Notes: a model not told the origin generated them from the sequence alone. A DNA stretch of 64,000 nt from Sipunculus nudus (GCA_026874595.1 CM049311.1:59461953-59525952), one strand, 5' to 3'; shown: positions 36,488 to 47,702, counted from the first letter of the stretch. Numbers and translations: made by a program.

Positions 36488-37310
36488 ACATAATGACCAC
36501 AAACCTTTGTCAACTATTCTGACTTAGCCGTTGAGCCAGGCGCCAATAAGACTTCAGTCATTGTTCATGAGACTCGACAGTTATGATTTTGAGTTCAACA
36601 TTCTCAATGGTGAACACTTAGTCATCGTAGATACCATAAGCCGTGCTCACATGACCAATGAAAATACAGTTCAAATGAAGGTCATGATGGTTTGTTCCGT
36701 CAATGATATCCTTGACCAAAGACTTTAAGAAGCACAGGCTGGAACTGCTTGTGATGTGAATATGCAGACACTACTAAGCTTCATAAACGATGGCTGGCCT
36801 GGTAGTAAAAAGGAAGTTGTCACTTAACTTCAGCAACTTTTTGACATGAGGGATACGCTTAGTCAAGATGATGGTTTAATCCTGGAGGGAGTAAGAATAA
36901 TTATTCAAAAGCGGACAAGAAAGCAGAAAATGCACACAACACTATGATAGCGTGTTGCGCAGAGCTCGTGATGCAATTTATTGGCCTGGAATATCACAAG
37001 AAATGAAACAGATAGCTGCAAGATGTGATCTGTGTTAGGAAATGAAACCTTATTATCCATAGGAAACATTAAGACAACAGCTCTCTGGGAAAAAGATCGG
37101 TTTTGACCTTTTGAAAGGATTGCCTGTGTGGTCACCTCCAGGATTAAGGACTATAATATGAATATATCCTGTCTCAATGACGGATTATAACAGGTTTGAC
37201 CTTACATTTGATCCAGTCTCTGACCCACGTGCATAGTCATTAAATGTGAAAAACCAATGACTCTCGCTTTAGGAAAGGAGAGGTTCAACATAGGGACGAT
37301 TATTGACAAA
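36488..37310 (+). pseudogene. Ty3/gypsy-type pol: rest of RNase H and integrase N-terminus (dead)
   Basis: The reading resumes just after the LTR. The end of RNase H (RLQSLFMRLDSYDFEFNILN, 36531-36728) is followed by a linker, then by an integrase zinc-binding-like segment at about 36935-37055 (ARDAIYWPGISQEMKQIAAR, then CDLC followed by a stop). Faint core-like reading continues to about 37300. Stops (36726, about 36825, 37036) show it is dead. Confidence 0.85.
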
Positions 37311-38690
37311 ACCTAATACAAGGTCCCTAGGTCCGGAAAAAGGACTAGCTGGTGTGTGTGTGTGTGTATGGGGGGGATTGAAGTTAAATTCAAAGAGTCA
37401 TAAATGGTCCGAAACGATAAAAAATGGTAGCGGCGGATGAAAAGGGGTACGCACCCTTGGACTCCCCTCGGGTCCTCTTCTGCTACTAAGGAGGTATGCA
37501 TATTTCCGTTTCTGTCTTCAGAAACGGCCTCTCGCCTTAAAAGATGAATTTAAATCATCTTTCATGTCTTTCTCAGATCAGCCCATTCTTTATCCGTCTT
37601 ATAATAGTCAAAGATCATCGAAAATCTGAATGCCCCACATATATTCAGGTAAGCAAATGTAAACATAATCACTGACCAGGTCTTCAAGGTTATTATACCG
37701 ATGTATAAATTTCTTTTCACGAGCACAGCGCCACAAATAACTGTAAAAAATATTTTAGAACATCTTATTAGAACAGTATTCTGAAAATCTCTATTTCTTT
37801 TAACTTTTAGAATAAAAAATAAGCCAACATTCCTCATCTTAATACATCTCCCCACCCCGATAAAAAGCCCGGTATACATTGTTTATCCACTAGTACATCA
37901 TAATTGCATAATTTGGAACAATGGAATTGGAAGAACATTTGCTTCATAATGATTTATAATTTGCCTTATAGAAGGTTGGCCTAATAGAAGTAATATGTTT
38001 CAATACTTAGACCATTTTCATATCCCTGCCCCTTAATTAATGTTTCTGAAAAAAATTAACATTATTCCAGATATTATTGGTCACATAGGCATATATGAAG
38101 GATTTAAGTTAATCATTGGGTCTAAATGTGTTTTCTCCGAAGGACGGGGGCCGAGAAAACCTATGAGAGCTATGGTAGTTCAGCGAGCTCCACTTTTGAC
38201 CATTTTTTAGTTTCTAATTCTCTTACGGACCACATTGTACATGGATGAGACTCTGTGCTTAAAGGCACGACCTCTATAATTGGCAAAACTGATTCTTTAA
38301 ATATTTGTGGTCCTCTGGACTGCGCGTAAACAAGCACCGATATGCGACATACAGCTGATGCGACAAGGAATCTACATAATTATCAGGATGTTGCAAGCTC
38401 ACAGAGAATGGGCCGACACGTGATTTGAACAGCTGCTTGTGCACATAGGATGCCCGGCCGGTGAGCTGTAACAACAAAGGCTCCGTGCACACTTCGCTGG
38501 CTGGTTTCAGTTCTGCAGACAACGGTTGCATGGCTACGCTTACATAGTCGAAGTGTAATAATTGAATCGGTTGATGATGCGAGAACGCCAAGGGAGCAAT
38601 TAAAATTCGACTGATTTTAACTCGACTGTTCATTTGGTTGGGAGACAGGCTCGCCACCTGGTGTCTAAGTGTATCGTAAACGGTTAAACC
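37311..38690. other. No supported gene
   Basis: A (GT)n run lies at about 37352-37369. A 127-codon minus-strand frame (38274-38657) is the longest non-repeat frame in the middle of the window, but it has no motif, signal peptide or homology I can name; I leave it uncalled. Confidence 0.4.
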
Positions 38691-38741
38691 AGGCAGCGGA
38701 AAAATCAGTAGCTTCTTAGAAGCGCAAGATTTCCGCTGCCT
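38691..38741. repeat. Nested inverted repeat
   Basis: A perfect 12-bp outer stem, AGGCAGCGGAAA (38691-38702) with TTTCCGCTGCCT (38730-38741), encloses an inner stem GCTTC-TTA-GAAGC (38711-38723). Confidence 0.85.
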
Positions 38742-39184
38742 CGGGCGCGAAAGTGGTGATAGGCATAGTCATTACAAGATAAGGTGGAGTCGTGCCAAGG
38801 ATATTGATATAAAAAGGTATAAAGTGAATACACGAATAAATGAGATCAGTGTACCTATTTCTGCAGTATAATGTAGAGATAAAATGCGTCATTCAAAAGG
38901 TCATAGACAATTCTGATTCATTCGGTAGGAGCAAGTATCCCTGTGTGCAAGTTTAAACGACAGCAAAGCATACCGGGATAGATATGCACAAAAAGACAAA
39001 CATACGGCCCTGTTTTGGCATCTTCTCTGGTTGGAGAATGGCCGTTCGAGTGAATTAAGGCGTGGTTGCCGGCATCAGGAAACTTACTCGTGTTAACTAA
39101 TATAAAACAGGATGAAAGGTGATAAAACATAAGGAAAATTGTTACAAACGGATAGTTGATAAGACATTGGAAAATAAATCCCGT
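38742..39184. other. Intergenic, no gene seen
   Basis: No coding or repeat signal that I can support. Confidence 0.4.
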
Positions 39185-39780
39185 CATCTATGGACAGAGG
39201 TAAATAAACTGAAACCAAGAGGGGCACATGTGATTGACAATACAAATACGGCCTATGACGTTGCAAAGTCTTTAAAAATAAATTTTATAAATATTTAAAT
39301 GTAACCTCACGGTTACATTATTTTCAGGAATGTTTACCCATGGTCACGTGCCAGAGAATATGATAAAGTGTACTGTTGTGCCAATAAAAAAATTGTTATC
39401 AGTGATCGATTAAAATTATAGAGGAATATCGCTTTTTAGTGCAATGATAAAAACTGTTTGAAATGATAATCTTTAATAGGTTTCATGATAATATGAAACG
39501 AGTGATCTGTAGTTCGCCTTTAAAGCATGGTTTTCAACAATTATGTGTGCAGTTGTTTCTTAGGAAGTGGTTATATATTACAACTCTATAGGTGTAGCGA
39601 TGTTTTTTGTTGTATAGTGGATGCCACAAAGATTTTGATCTATTACAATTTGGTTAACCTTTCAAATTATATTAAAAAGAGAATTTCCTCCTTGTCATTC
39701 GAATTTGTATGAAATGTATTTATACCAATCCCATAGGCGTAGTTCGGGAGGGGGGATGGAGGTATATATACGAAACCAAT
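39185..39780 (+). pseudogene. CR1/L2-like LINE reverse transcriptase relic
   Basis: Shifting frames give recognisable RT landmarks in order: LWTEVNKLKPRGAH near 39185, HGHVPENMIKCTVVPIKK near 39330-39390, an IEEYRFL-like block, FNRFHDNM near 39470, VDVFCCIVDATK near 39600 (where the RT region A Asp lies) and a KL-K-LLKREF-like block near 39655. Stops and frameshifts occur throughout. The layout with DATKAFD-type block A after a variable loop is characteristic of CR1/L2/Rex-type LINEs. No ORF1, endonuclease or 3' tail was recognised. Confidence 0.8.
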
Positions 39781-40579
39781 TATGTTGTAAATCTTTAAAC
39801 CCTTTGCATGCCTGTGATCATTAAAGTAGACAAAATGTAAACCCATTATCTAATAAGCAAACATAAAAGATCACATGCTTTACAAAATCATAAGTAGAGG
39901 AAATCTGCATAAGTGTAGGATATTTCTTCCTAAGAAATATATTCAACAAATTAAAAAAAAATGACTCAATGTATACAACTTCACAAAACATCCATCTTTT
40001 GTTAATATTCATCTGGAGCTGGAAGAATGAATTAACAAACTGAAAAGTTAACATCGATTGTCCATGAATCAAATGTGTTTTCTAATGAGATTTCTCAGAT
40101 AATATGTGAAAGTGATGTGAAATTTCTTGATACTATAAATATTTTGCAAAGTCTTATGGGTTTACCAATAATGAAAAATAGCATAATTTTGGTGACAGAA
40201 TTATATGATAGCATAGGAATTATCTGGAACCAATAGGCTAAGCTATGCACTTCTGTCCTCAGATCTTGTACCTACAACAAATTAAGTCACATTTTTCACA
40301 ATGAAGGCGTTTTTACACTGGACATCTGGTTTGTCCAGTAACTTCTTCTGCATGTGAACGCAGCTTCTCAACATTAAGGCGACTCAAGACCTGGTTGAGA
40401 AACAATATGACGCAAACCAGCCTGAACTCTATGTGCACTTGCCAACATCCAGAAGTCAATGCTTGAAGACATTGACATTATGTAACTAGCCAAAGAGTTT
40501 GCTTCCGGATCAGAGACTCGCAAAAACAAGTTTGGTAATTTCACTCAACATCACCACTTCAACAAACAACATCTAGTAC
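39781..40579. other. Intergenic, no gene seen
   Basis: No motif-bearing frame. An 83-codon minus-strand frame (39821-40072) is AT-rich and unremarkable. Confidence 0.4.
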
Positions 40580-40627
40580 TACTTGTTACGAAGACAAATA
40601 AATGAGGGTAAAATCCTGGGTCGATCC

Positions 40628-40684
40628 GGGAATCGAACCTAGGTCGGTGGCGCACAAGTCCGGCATCCCAACTTCTTCGCTAGC
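40628..40684 (-). promoter_or_regulatory. Pol III-type A and B boxes in one LTR
   Basis: On the minus strand the A-box-like GCTAGCGAAGAAGTTGGGA (40666-40684) is followed by the B-box-like GGTTCGATTCCC (40628-40639). The spacing suits a tRNA-type internal promoter. The A box is poorer than in the other LTR. Confidence 0.6.
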
Positions 40685-40845
40685 AAAGCAAGCTCCACTA
40701 GCGAGACAGTTCGGTCCGCTTTTATGTCACCCCGTAACACACCCCCTCTTAAGAGCGTTCTGCTATCAGAACAAGACTAATTATTCCAGAAGTCACACTT
40801 TGGTGAGCTTATTCCCTGGGCCACACAAAGTTTACCGTCACGTTA

Positions 40846-40857
40846 GACGAGCCCCCA
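40846..40857 (-). promoter_or_regulatory. tRNA-Pro primer-binding site of the TRIM
   Basis: TGGGGGCTCGTC on the minus strand, 3 nt inside the LTR. It equals the first 12 bases of the tRNA-Pro primer-binding site used by gammaretroviruses (known sequence), after which the match ends. Confidence 0.75.
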
Positions 40858-40900
40858 TTTTGTTACGAAGACAAATGAGGGGGAAATCCTGGGCCGATCC

Positions 40901-40956
40901 GGGAGTCAAACCCAGGTCGGTGGCGCACAAATCCGGCGTCCCAACCGCTTCGCTAA
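40901..40956 (-). promoter_or_regulatory. Pol III-type A and B boxes in the other LTR
   Basis: On the minus strand TTAGCGAAGCGGTTGGGA (40939-40956) resembles an A box and GGGTTTGACTCCC (40901-40913) a B box with a T-arm-like fold (CTGGG/CCCGG stem, 7-nt loop). No matching acceptor stem is seen, so this is tRNA-derived, not a tRNA gene. Confidence 0.65.
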
Positions 40957-41016
40957 CAATGCAAGTTTCACCAGCGAGACAGTTCGGTCCGCTTTTATGT
41001 CACCCCGTAACATACT

Positions 41017-41743
41017 ATATAGTGTCTATCTTCAGTTTTATGCGGGACATATTTCACAGTGTACTAAATACTATAAACACAGTACCGGTATCACTTTGTT
41101 CGTCTCTTTTACGCTCCAACATGTCCAAGTAAATAAACTGAACTGCTATAACTGTTACTGCATGTGGATTGATTGCTGTATTTTAGCTGATGGAACCAAA
41201 ATATATACTTGTAAATAACTCAGTTACTGCATGTACATAGGAGCTAGGAATTATGTAAAGAGGAAACATGTTGAACATTAAGATAGGTGATCCAATTTTC
41301 ATGTTTATTTACTTGGGATATTTTCAGGCTTGAACTAAAAGTCTTGTGGATAATTTTTCATAACAAAATTATGTCAATGCACACTGATACGCTGTTTAAG
41401 TGCTCTTAAACAAATATCTCTTCTTCAAAGTTCAAAATGAACAATTTGGCTAGGTTGCTAGCTAATCAATTGGGAGTATTATAGCCATGTTACTTTCAGT
41501 TTTTCTCAGCCAACGTGTGACATTATGATTATTCTGTAGTAAATACTTTATTCATTGCTGCTTTTAACTATTTAAAACAATATGAAGCCTTGTTTATGTT
41601 AATGGGAATATGAAAACTAAGAGGCATTAAGAGGCTTACCGCTCGTATTTGAGCAAATGTATTTAAAGGTATGATAATGAGGTGAGTGAATAAATGCTGT
41701 AAAATATAATTTCATTATCCTACAAATATTTCATATTCAATGG
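41017..41743. other. Intergenic, no gene seen
   Basis: AT-rich spacer without recognised features. Confidence 0.45.
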
Positions 41744-41798
41744 TAATTCCTATGGAAGCGTATTGCTGCCACCTAGTAAAAGAAAAATAAATAATTTA

Positions 41799-42010
41799 TC
41801 TCGTACGTACGACATACTATCTCGTACGTAAGACATATTATCTCGTACGTACGACATACTATCTCGTACGTACGACATATTATCTCGTACGTACGACATA
41901 CTATCACGTACGTACGATATACTATCTCGTACGTACGACATATTATCTCGTATACGTACGACATATTATCTCGTACGTACGACATATTATCTCGTACGTA
42001 CGACATAATA
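41799..42010 (+). repeat. Ten-unit 21-bp array, left arm of fold-back element
   Basis: Ten near-identical 21-bp units, each starting TCTCGTACGTACGACATA; unit 6 has TCACG and unit 8 carries a 2-bp insertion. Each unit contains the palindrome CGTACGTACG. There are no spacers, so it is not a CRISPR. Frames such as SYVRDSMSYVRDN are its translation. Confidence 0.97.
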
Positions 42011-43380
42011 AATCTTACGGTTCTGATTCATAGACTAGACAACATGCCAACAGATATATGTATAAGCAATATGTATATGTTAAATAATGTATGTTTTCAC
42101 ATTAAATATATATACAACATCTCCACCTCCTTGCAAACCGCTGGACCACCGTTGAAACCAACACACACTCACATATATCTATTTATTTGAAATATATATT
42201 TAAATGCTATTCGATTCACGTTTTCTTGTGTGTCCATGTTTCTGTAATATTTCAAACATGCGAAATATACATCAAATCGTCGTCTGACAGTCATATACAG
42301 AACTCTCATTTTAAGACAGGTTATTAAATAATGTTAGCAATATATGATGTTATAATAGTGAGCCTGTCATAATGTAAATAAGAAACAAATCTTGCCTTTA
42401 CCAATATGAAACTACCTTTCGGAGAAAGAAGGGTTCAGTCAGGAGGTACAGCTCCCGAATAGCCTATTTTAAGTAACTGAGAATGGATATTTATGAGGCA
42501 AGTTTCTAATATTCTAATCTGATCTGTCTAAGAACTAGATTTATACATAACGCATCGTGTAGTTGATCTTTTAAACTATTTAATGCATATACAGCCATTG
42601 ATATGATTGGTGGGTAGCTGAACAGACAACAATCCATTAAATGGGGTACGTTTATTTTTTTTTATTTTGAACTGAATTATAAAAAATATATATTAAAAAC
42701 TATCACTCATGGACGTGCGATTAATCTGTGACAGAAGAATACAAAATTCTAAAATAAGTCTTAACCTCATATGTCAGGTTGAAGTGGTGGTAAAATCCAC
42801 ACCTCAGATTTGTCTCATTTGCGGATTGGTAAAAAGATCTTGTATGTGGAACATATACCTGTAACACGCCCTTCTGTATATGGCATGAAGTTCAACTTAT
42901 GGGATCAAGCACTTCGTTTCATAATATATGAATCATGAACCTCTCCTAATGGGCATCTCTGTATTACAGAACGTCTATATGTGTCTGTTAAGTGTTTACA
43001 TAAGAAGGCCGGGTGACCAGAGGAAAGATCTTGGTCGCGCACATTCGACAATTATAATAAAGAAAAGAAACATGAAAGAAGAAACACCTAGAGAAGCTTG
43101 AAAACACTTGAATTGTGAATTTATGCTGTACCACCACCAGGTGGCGTGAGCGCTGAGTTTGTCTCGTTTCTAAACGATAAGTCTCGTTTCTAAATTTTTT
43201 TACCATTTTAAATTTGCCATATAAGCATAGGAATCCCCCGCAAGTAACAATAACTAATTGTGTCTCTTGTACATGTCGGGATATTTTATCTGGTCAAACA
43301 AGAACCTCTAATAGACATTACATGTAGTACTAATGACATTAATAGTATCCACCGGCTGAGCCATTCTAACACAGCGCTGG

Positions 43381-43639
43381 TATTATATCCCAAGGCTTTC
43401 AGTCTTTTCACACACACACACACACACACACATATATAGAGAGAGAGGGAGAGAGAAAGAGCCGATTGTATGGTAGAGAATTTAAATGAAAAAAAGACCT
43501 ATTTACATTTTACGAACCAGGTATTTTATTATACATGAAATACAATTTATTTTCCTTAAACTATTACGGTATCTTTCAATATTTCGTATTATATCCCAAG
43601 GCTTTCAGTCTTTTCACACACACACACATATATATATAC

Positions 43640-43731
<92 letters not shown>

Positions 43732-43860
43732 CCGATTGTATGGTAGAGAATTTAAATGAAAAAAGGACCTATTTACATTTTACGAACCAGGTATTTTGAT
43801 TATACATGAAATACAATTTATTCTCCTTACACTATTACGGTATCTTTAAATATTTCGTTC
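43381..43860. repeat. Direct duplication in the centre of the fold-back element
   Basis: Unit 1 (43381-43586) and unit 2 (43587-43860) both begin TATTATATCCCAAGGCTTTC and contain (CA)n-(TA)n-(GA)n followed by AGCCGATTGTATGGTAGAGA. Unit 2 is longer because its (TA)n and (GA)n tracts are expanded. Confidence 0.95.
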
Positions 43861-44960
43861 TTCGTTTGCTTTCTCCTGTATACAAGTGGAAAAAATACTT
43901 GCCCCGGGCGCGATCAATGAGAAAAAACAAACAGCGCTCACGCCACCTGGTGGCCGTAAAAATAAACTTCACAAATCAAGGATTTTCAAGCTTTTCTGGG
44001 TGTTTTTTCTTTCATGTTTCTTCTTTTTTTAATGAGTGTCGCGTGTGCTAGATTAAGATCTTGCTTCTGGTCACGCGGTTTTATTATAGTTAACCGACAA
44101 AAGTGCACTGTGTTTACTCACACGCAGAACCATAATAACGTATAAAAAACCAGTGAACAGGAGATATTAAGCCCGTGGATCGGCATGGATTTTCTTAACA
44201 ACTTTCGTATTCAGCCAAAATGAGTTAATAACGTGAGACAAAACACATATTATTACAAAAGAATATGAACCTTAAGTGTCAATATAGAGGTGTATGTAAT
44301 ACAGAGATGCCCGTAAGGAGAGGTTCCTGATTCATATATTATGAAACGAAGTGCTTGATCCCATCAGTTGAACTTCGTGCCGTTTACAGTAGGGCGAGTG
44401 ACACTGTGCGTTATGTCATAAAATCTAGTTCTTATACAGATCAATTTTGGATTATAAGAAAACTACCTCACATATGTTCATTCTCAATTACTTACAATTA
44501 GGCTATTTGTTAGCTTTACCTCTTGTCCGAACCCATCTTTCTCCAAAAGGCAGTTGCAATTTGGCAAAGGCAGTATTTTTTTTCTTATTAATATTATGAC
44601 AGGCTCGTCATTATAACATCATACACTGCTAATATAATTTAATTACCTATTTAAAAATGAAAGTTATGTATATGACTGGCAGACAACGACTTGATAAATT
44701 TCATTTCCTTGTAATATTGCCGAAACCTAGACACAAAGAAACAATGATAAATCGAATAGCATTTAAATTTATAGTAGAAATAAATAAATACATAAATAAA
44801 CATATGTATTTTTTTTCAACGGTGTTCCGACGGTTTGCAAGGTGAAGATGTTGTGTAGTTAGGGTACGAATACGCATTATTTAACATATATATATATATT
44901 GCTTATACATATATCAGTTGGCCTGTTATGTATTCTGTGAATCAGATGCGTAAGATTAAT

Positions 44961-45044
44961 TATGTCGTACGTACGAGAAAGTATGTCGTACGTACGAGAT
45001 AGTATGTCGTACGTACGAGATAGTATGTCGTTCGTACGAGATAA
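44961..45044 (-). repeat. Four-unit 21-bp array, right arm of fold-back element
   Basis: Four units in the opposite orientation to the array at 41799 (TATGTCGTACGTACGAGA on +). Unit 4 has one change (CGTTCGTACG). Confidence 0.96.
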
Positions 45045-45099
45045 AAAATATATTTTGCTTTTACCAGGTGGCAGCAATACGCTCCTGTAATTTCCTATG

Positions 45100-46260
45100 T
45101 TAATTTTTATCAAAATTTCTTTGAAAGTATTCATCAAATTGCCCCAATTCACTTAAATAAATTCAGCTTATAAGATGGATACATCCCCCTCAGGCATCCC
45201 CCCCCCCATGTTCGCGTAAACGCAAATATCAGCGCCAGTTTTGGAAAACTCTCAAGTGAAATCTCATGTACGTTATTTAATGCTTACTGTACCTCGGTTT
45301 AAGGGTCTCAGTGCTAGGATCTAACTTGTTAAGCCTTTGACCAAATTTCAGCAGCGTACAATAAAAAAAAACTGAGGAGAATATGGCTGCTACCAAGGAC
45401 ATTCATAGATATGTGGCGTATGGTATAAGTAAGAAGCCAGACCTAAAACTCAGAGAATCGCTTTATTAACATGTTAAGAAGCATGTTGAAATCTAATAAA
45501 AACTTTATTGAAGTTTACATCTACTCGTGCACTGTCGGATTTGTCGAGTTGCATTAGTAAAATTTGTGCATATCTTATGAACAAATATAAGGTTAGGAAA
45601 TTTAATATATTTAGCACAGATAATAGAAATATAAACATATACTGACAACAACACAGATGAGCATCGCTGATGTCGTCAATAGGACCTTTTCTGTACTCGC
45701 ATGGTGGCTTGGCTGATATAAAGAAACTAGACTATGCATTGATAACAGGTCTAATTGAATAGCTATTAATGGGAATAAATCTTCTGCTGTTCAATAGCCT
45801 TTGCACTGCATTCTTTTCCGTTATTTATTCACTTTATTGCACAATACATGTATATGTAAGAAATAAATATTATCACCTAACTAGTGAAGACTTCTTTATC
45901 AAACGCCTTAGCGGAGCTTGGGATATATGTGATCAGCTCTCTCCGTCCGCCATTCCGTGAACAAATATATGCGACGCCATATCTTAAAGAAGTTTTACTA
46001 GGATCTACTGTAAATTGTACTGGAAGGAGCATCTTATTGGTCTCCAGAGCTGATTAGGTTTTTGGTCATACTTGAATGATTTTTTTTTTATGATTTTTTT
46101 AGCAAAATTTTAACATCATATATTCGACGCGATATCTCAAAAAGTTTAACTCAGATCTGCTTCTTACTGTAGTAGCAGGTGCTACTTATGGGTCTCCAAA
46201 ACCGATTAGGTTTTGGTCACACTTAAATGATTTTTTGAATTTCTTAGGCCAAAAAAAATT
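45100..46260. other. Intergenic, with a GATCAGCTCTCTCCGTCCGC fragment
   Basis: No gene seen. The phrase near 45930-45955 resembles the subterminal part of the GCTCAGCTGA hairpin elements, so an old fragment may lie there. Confidence 0.4.
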
Positions 46261-46569
46261 AAAGGTATGGTTCTCAGGCACCGCCCGCATCAATTTTAAA
46301 CCCCCGCATCGAAAATGTTTATTTTGATTTTCAATAAAAACTTTCCAATTTTGAGCTGCTGCCGCTCCGACATTTCTTTCAGGAAGATTAAACAATACAA
46401 TTCCCTTTGTTTTGTAGTGCTTTTACTTATTTAGCAAAATAAAACTGTTATTTTCATGCTTTTCCCTTATCATTTGACGTTTTTATCGAAACATACCAAA
46501 AAATTTAAAATTAAAAAAAGCGCCCGCCCGCATTGATTTCTGAAAAAAGTGCCTGAGAACCATACCTTT
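46261..46569. mobile_element. MITE, about 309 bp
   Basis: Perfect terminal inverted repeats GGTATGGTTCTCAGGCAC (46264-46281) and its complement (46549-46566), with AAA outside on the left and TTT outside on the right. The inverted similarity extends inward through CGCCCGC-type sequence. No coding capacity. Superfamily not determined. Confidence 0.88.
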
Positions 46570-47702
46570 TTTTTATTTTGGCCTTAATGATATTTATATA
46601 AAAAATTCATTTCATATGTGACACTATTCCTCAACAATTTTTACTGGGATCTAATAGGATAACTGGCGAAGAATACGATGGATGTTTATCAAACACAGCA
46701 GAATTATTAATCAATATGTCTCGCCCAGTTTTGATTTCCAGCATAATCAACGCATATTAAACAAGGCCAGAGGTCACCAAACATTTGTGTCAGCATGGTG
46801 ATTTACCACAAATTTTATGGATTTTCATGAAACTCCATATACATATTAACCACCTGTTTCTCACCTGAATTACATTCTCATTAAAGTTAAACGCATATTT
46901 AATGACGTCAGAGGTCACCGGATACACAACGCGTGTATTATGCATGTTTAGGGTGCTCTTGTTATGAACTGATTTATCCAAAATTTTAACATTTCACATG
47001 CGACACATATCTCTCAAATGCATCTTTCCTTAAGACGGCAGGCATATCTTAGAAAGGTGTCTTTACCTGAACAGGTTAAGATCACAGGTTGATGAATTGT
47101 TGGGGTATATTTATGAAATTTTATACTTAATGTTAAACATTTATATATGCACTGCAGTATCTGAAAAAAGGTGTTACTAAAATCCATTTCTCATTAACAA
47201 GGCAGGTATACTTTATTGTTATCCTCACTTGATTAGGTTTAGGTGCATTCTAAGTTCATTTTTTTTTCTACATGTGGTAATTTTGTCGATATTTTCACTT
47301 TGCGTATTGGAAGCAGATTAGGTTCTTTAATTAGACCTGCACAAAGTGGACCTTTATTGTTTTTGGTCATTTCTGTGATTGTGTGTGTGTGTGTGTGTGT
47401 GTGATGGTTTCCGAACACATTTCTCACATCCCCATTTGGCGGAGGATACAGTCCTCTGGACATTTTCTAGTTTATACGTGCTCTTTTCTGGCTTAGGCTT
47501 TGGATAGTTTCCCACACATATATGGGCTATCCACAGCACAACACTATATAGTCCTTATTGTCGTACATATACATACTCCATAATGATATACTCCGTGTCA
47601 TATGGGCGATATGCAGGTTAGAAAAAAAAAAAAAAAAAAAAAAAAAAAACACCTCTGTTCAGTGGCTACGCTCCCGATGCAGCGGAAATCTTGCGTTTCT
47701 AA
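46570..47702. other. Intergenic; (GT)n at 47381-47402 and poly(A) at 47622-47649
   Basis: Between the MITE and the Harbinger element. Contains a (GT)n run and a run of 28 A. No gene seen. Confidence 0.5.

Larger units (their letters stand above)
40584..41012 (-). mobile_element. TRIM-like miniature LTR element with tRNA-like LTRs
   Basis: A complete 429-bp element flanked by a perfect 4-bp duplication TACT (40580-40583 and 41013-41016). Two direct terminal repeats, 40584-40739 (156 bp) and 40861-41012 (152 bp), each begin TGTTACG and end CGTAACA. The internal part is only 121 bp. On the minus strand the first LTR (40861-41012) is followed after 3 nt by TGGGGGCTCGTC (40846-40857), which matches the known tRNA-Pro primer-binding site of retroelements over its first 12 bases. 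The purine tract AAGAGGGGGTG (40740-40750) lies just before the other LTR. Each LTR holds tRNA-like A and B boxes. No coding capacity; frames such as DPGIEPRSVAHKSG are translations of the tRNA-like part. Confidence 0.9.
41744..45099. mobile_element. 3.36-kb fold-back element
   Basis: Two long inverted arms diverged by substitutions and small indels: left about 41755-43170, right about 43925-45087. Matching landmarks are GCGTATTGCTGCCACC (41758 / reverse at about 45068), the CGTACGTACG arrays, TTGCAAACCG (42134 / 44834 reverse), AGCACTTCGTTTCATAATAT (42907 / 44338 reverse) and the AGGTGGCGTGAGCGCTG / CAGCGCTCACGCCACCT pair (43139 / 43933). Outside the arms lie direct repeats TAATTCCTATG (41744-41754) and TAATTTCCTATG (45088-45099), a possible target duplication. 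No open frame encodes a recognisable protein, so the element appears non-autonomous. Confidence 0.88.

Noticed and set aside
38274-38657. 127-codon minus-strand frame
   Set aside because: Starts with Met and has a mixed composition, but no motif or homology is recognised, and such a length can occur by chance on 64 kb.
40602-41132. 176-codon frame (largest in the window)
   Set aside because: It is the translation of the two LTRs of the TRIM element; the peptide repeats once per LTR and reflects the tRNA-like segment, not a gene.
41799-42010. CRISPR-like array of evenly spaced palindromic repeats
   Set aside because: Units are contiguous 21-mers with no unique spacers, in an animal genome, and mirrored in the opposite arm of a fold-back element.
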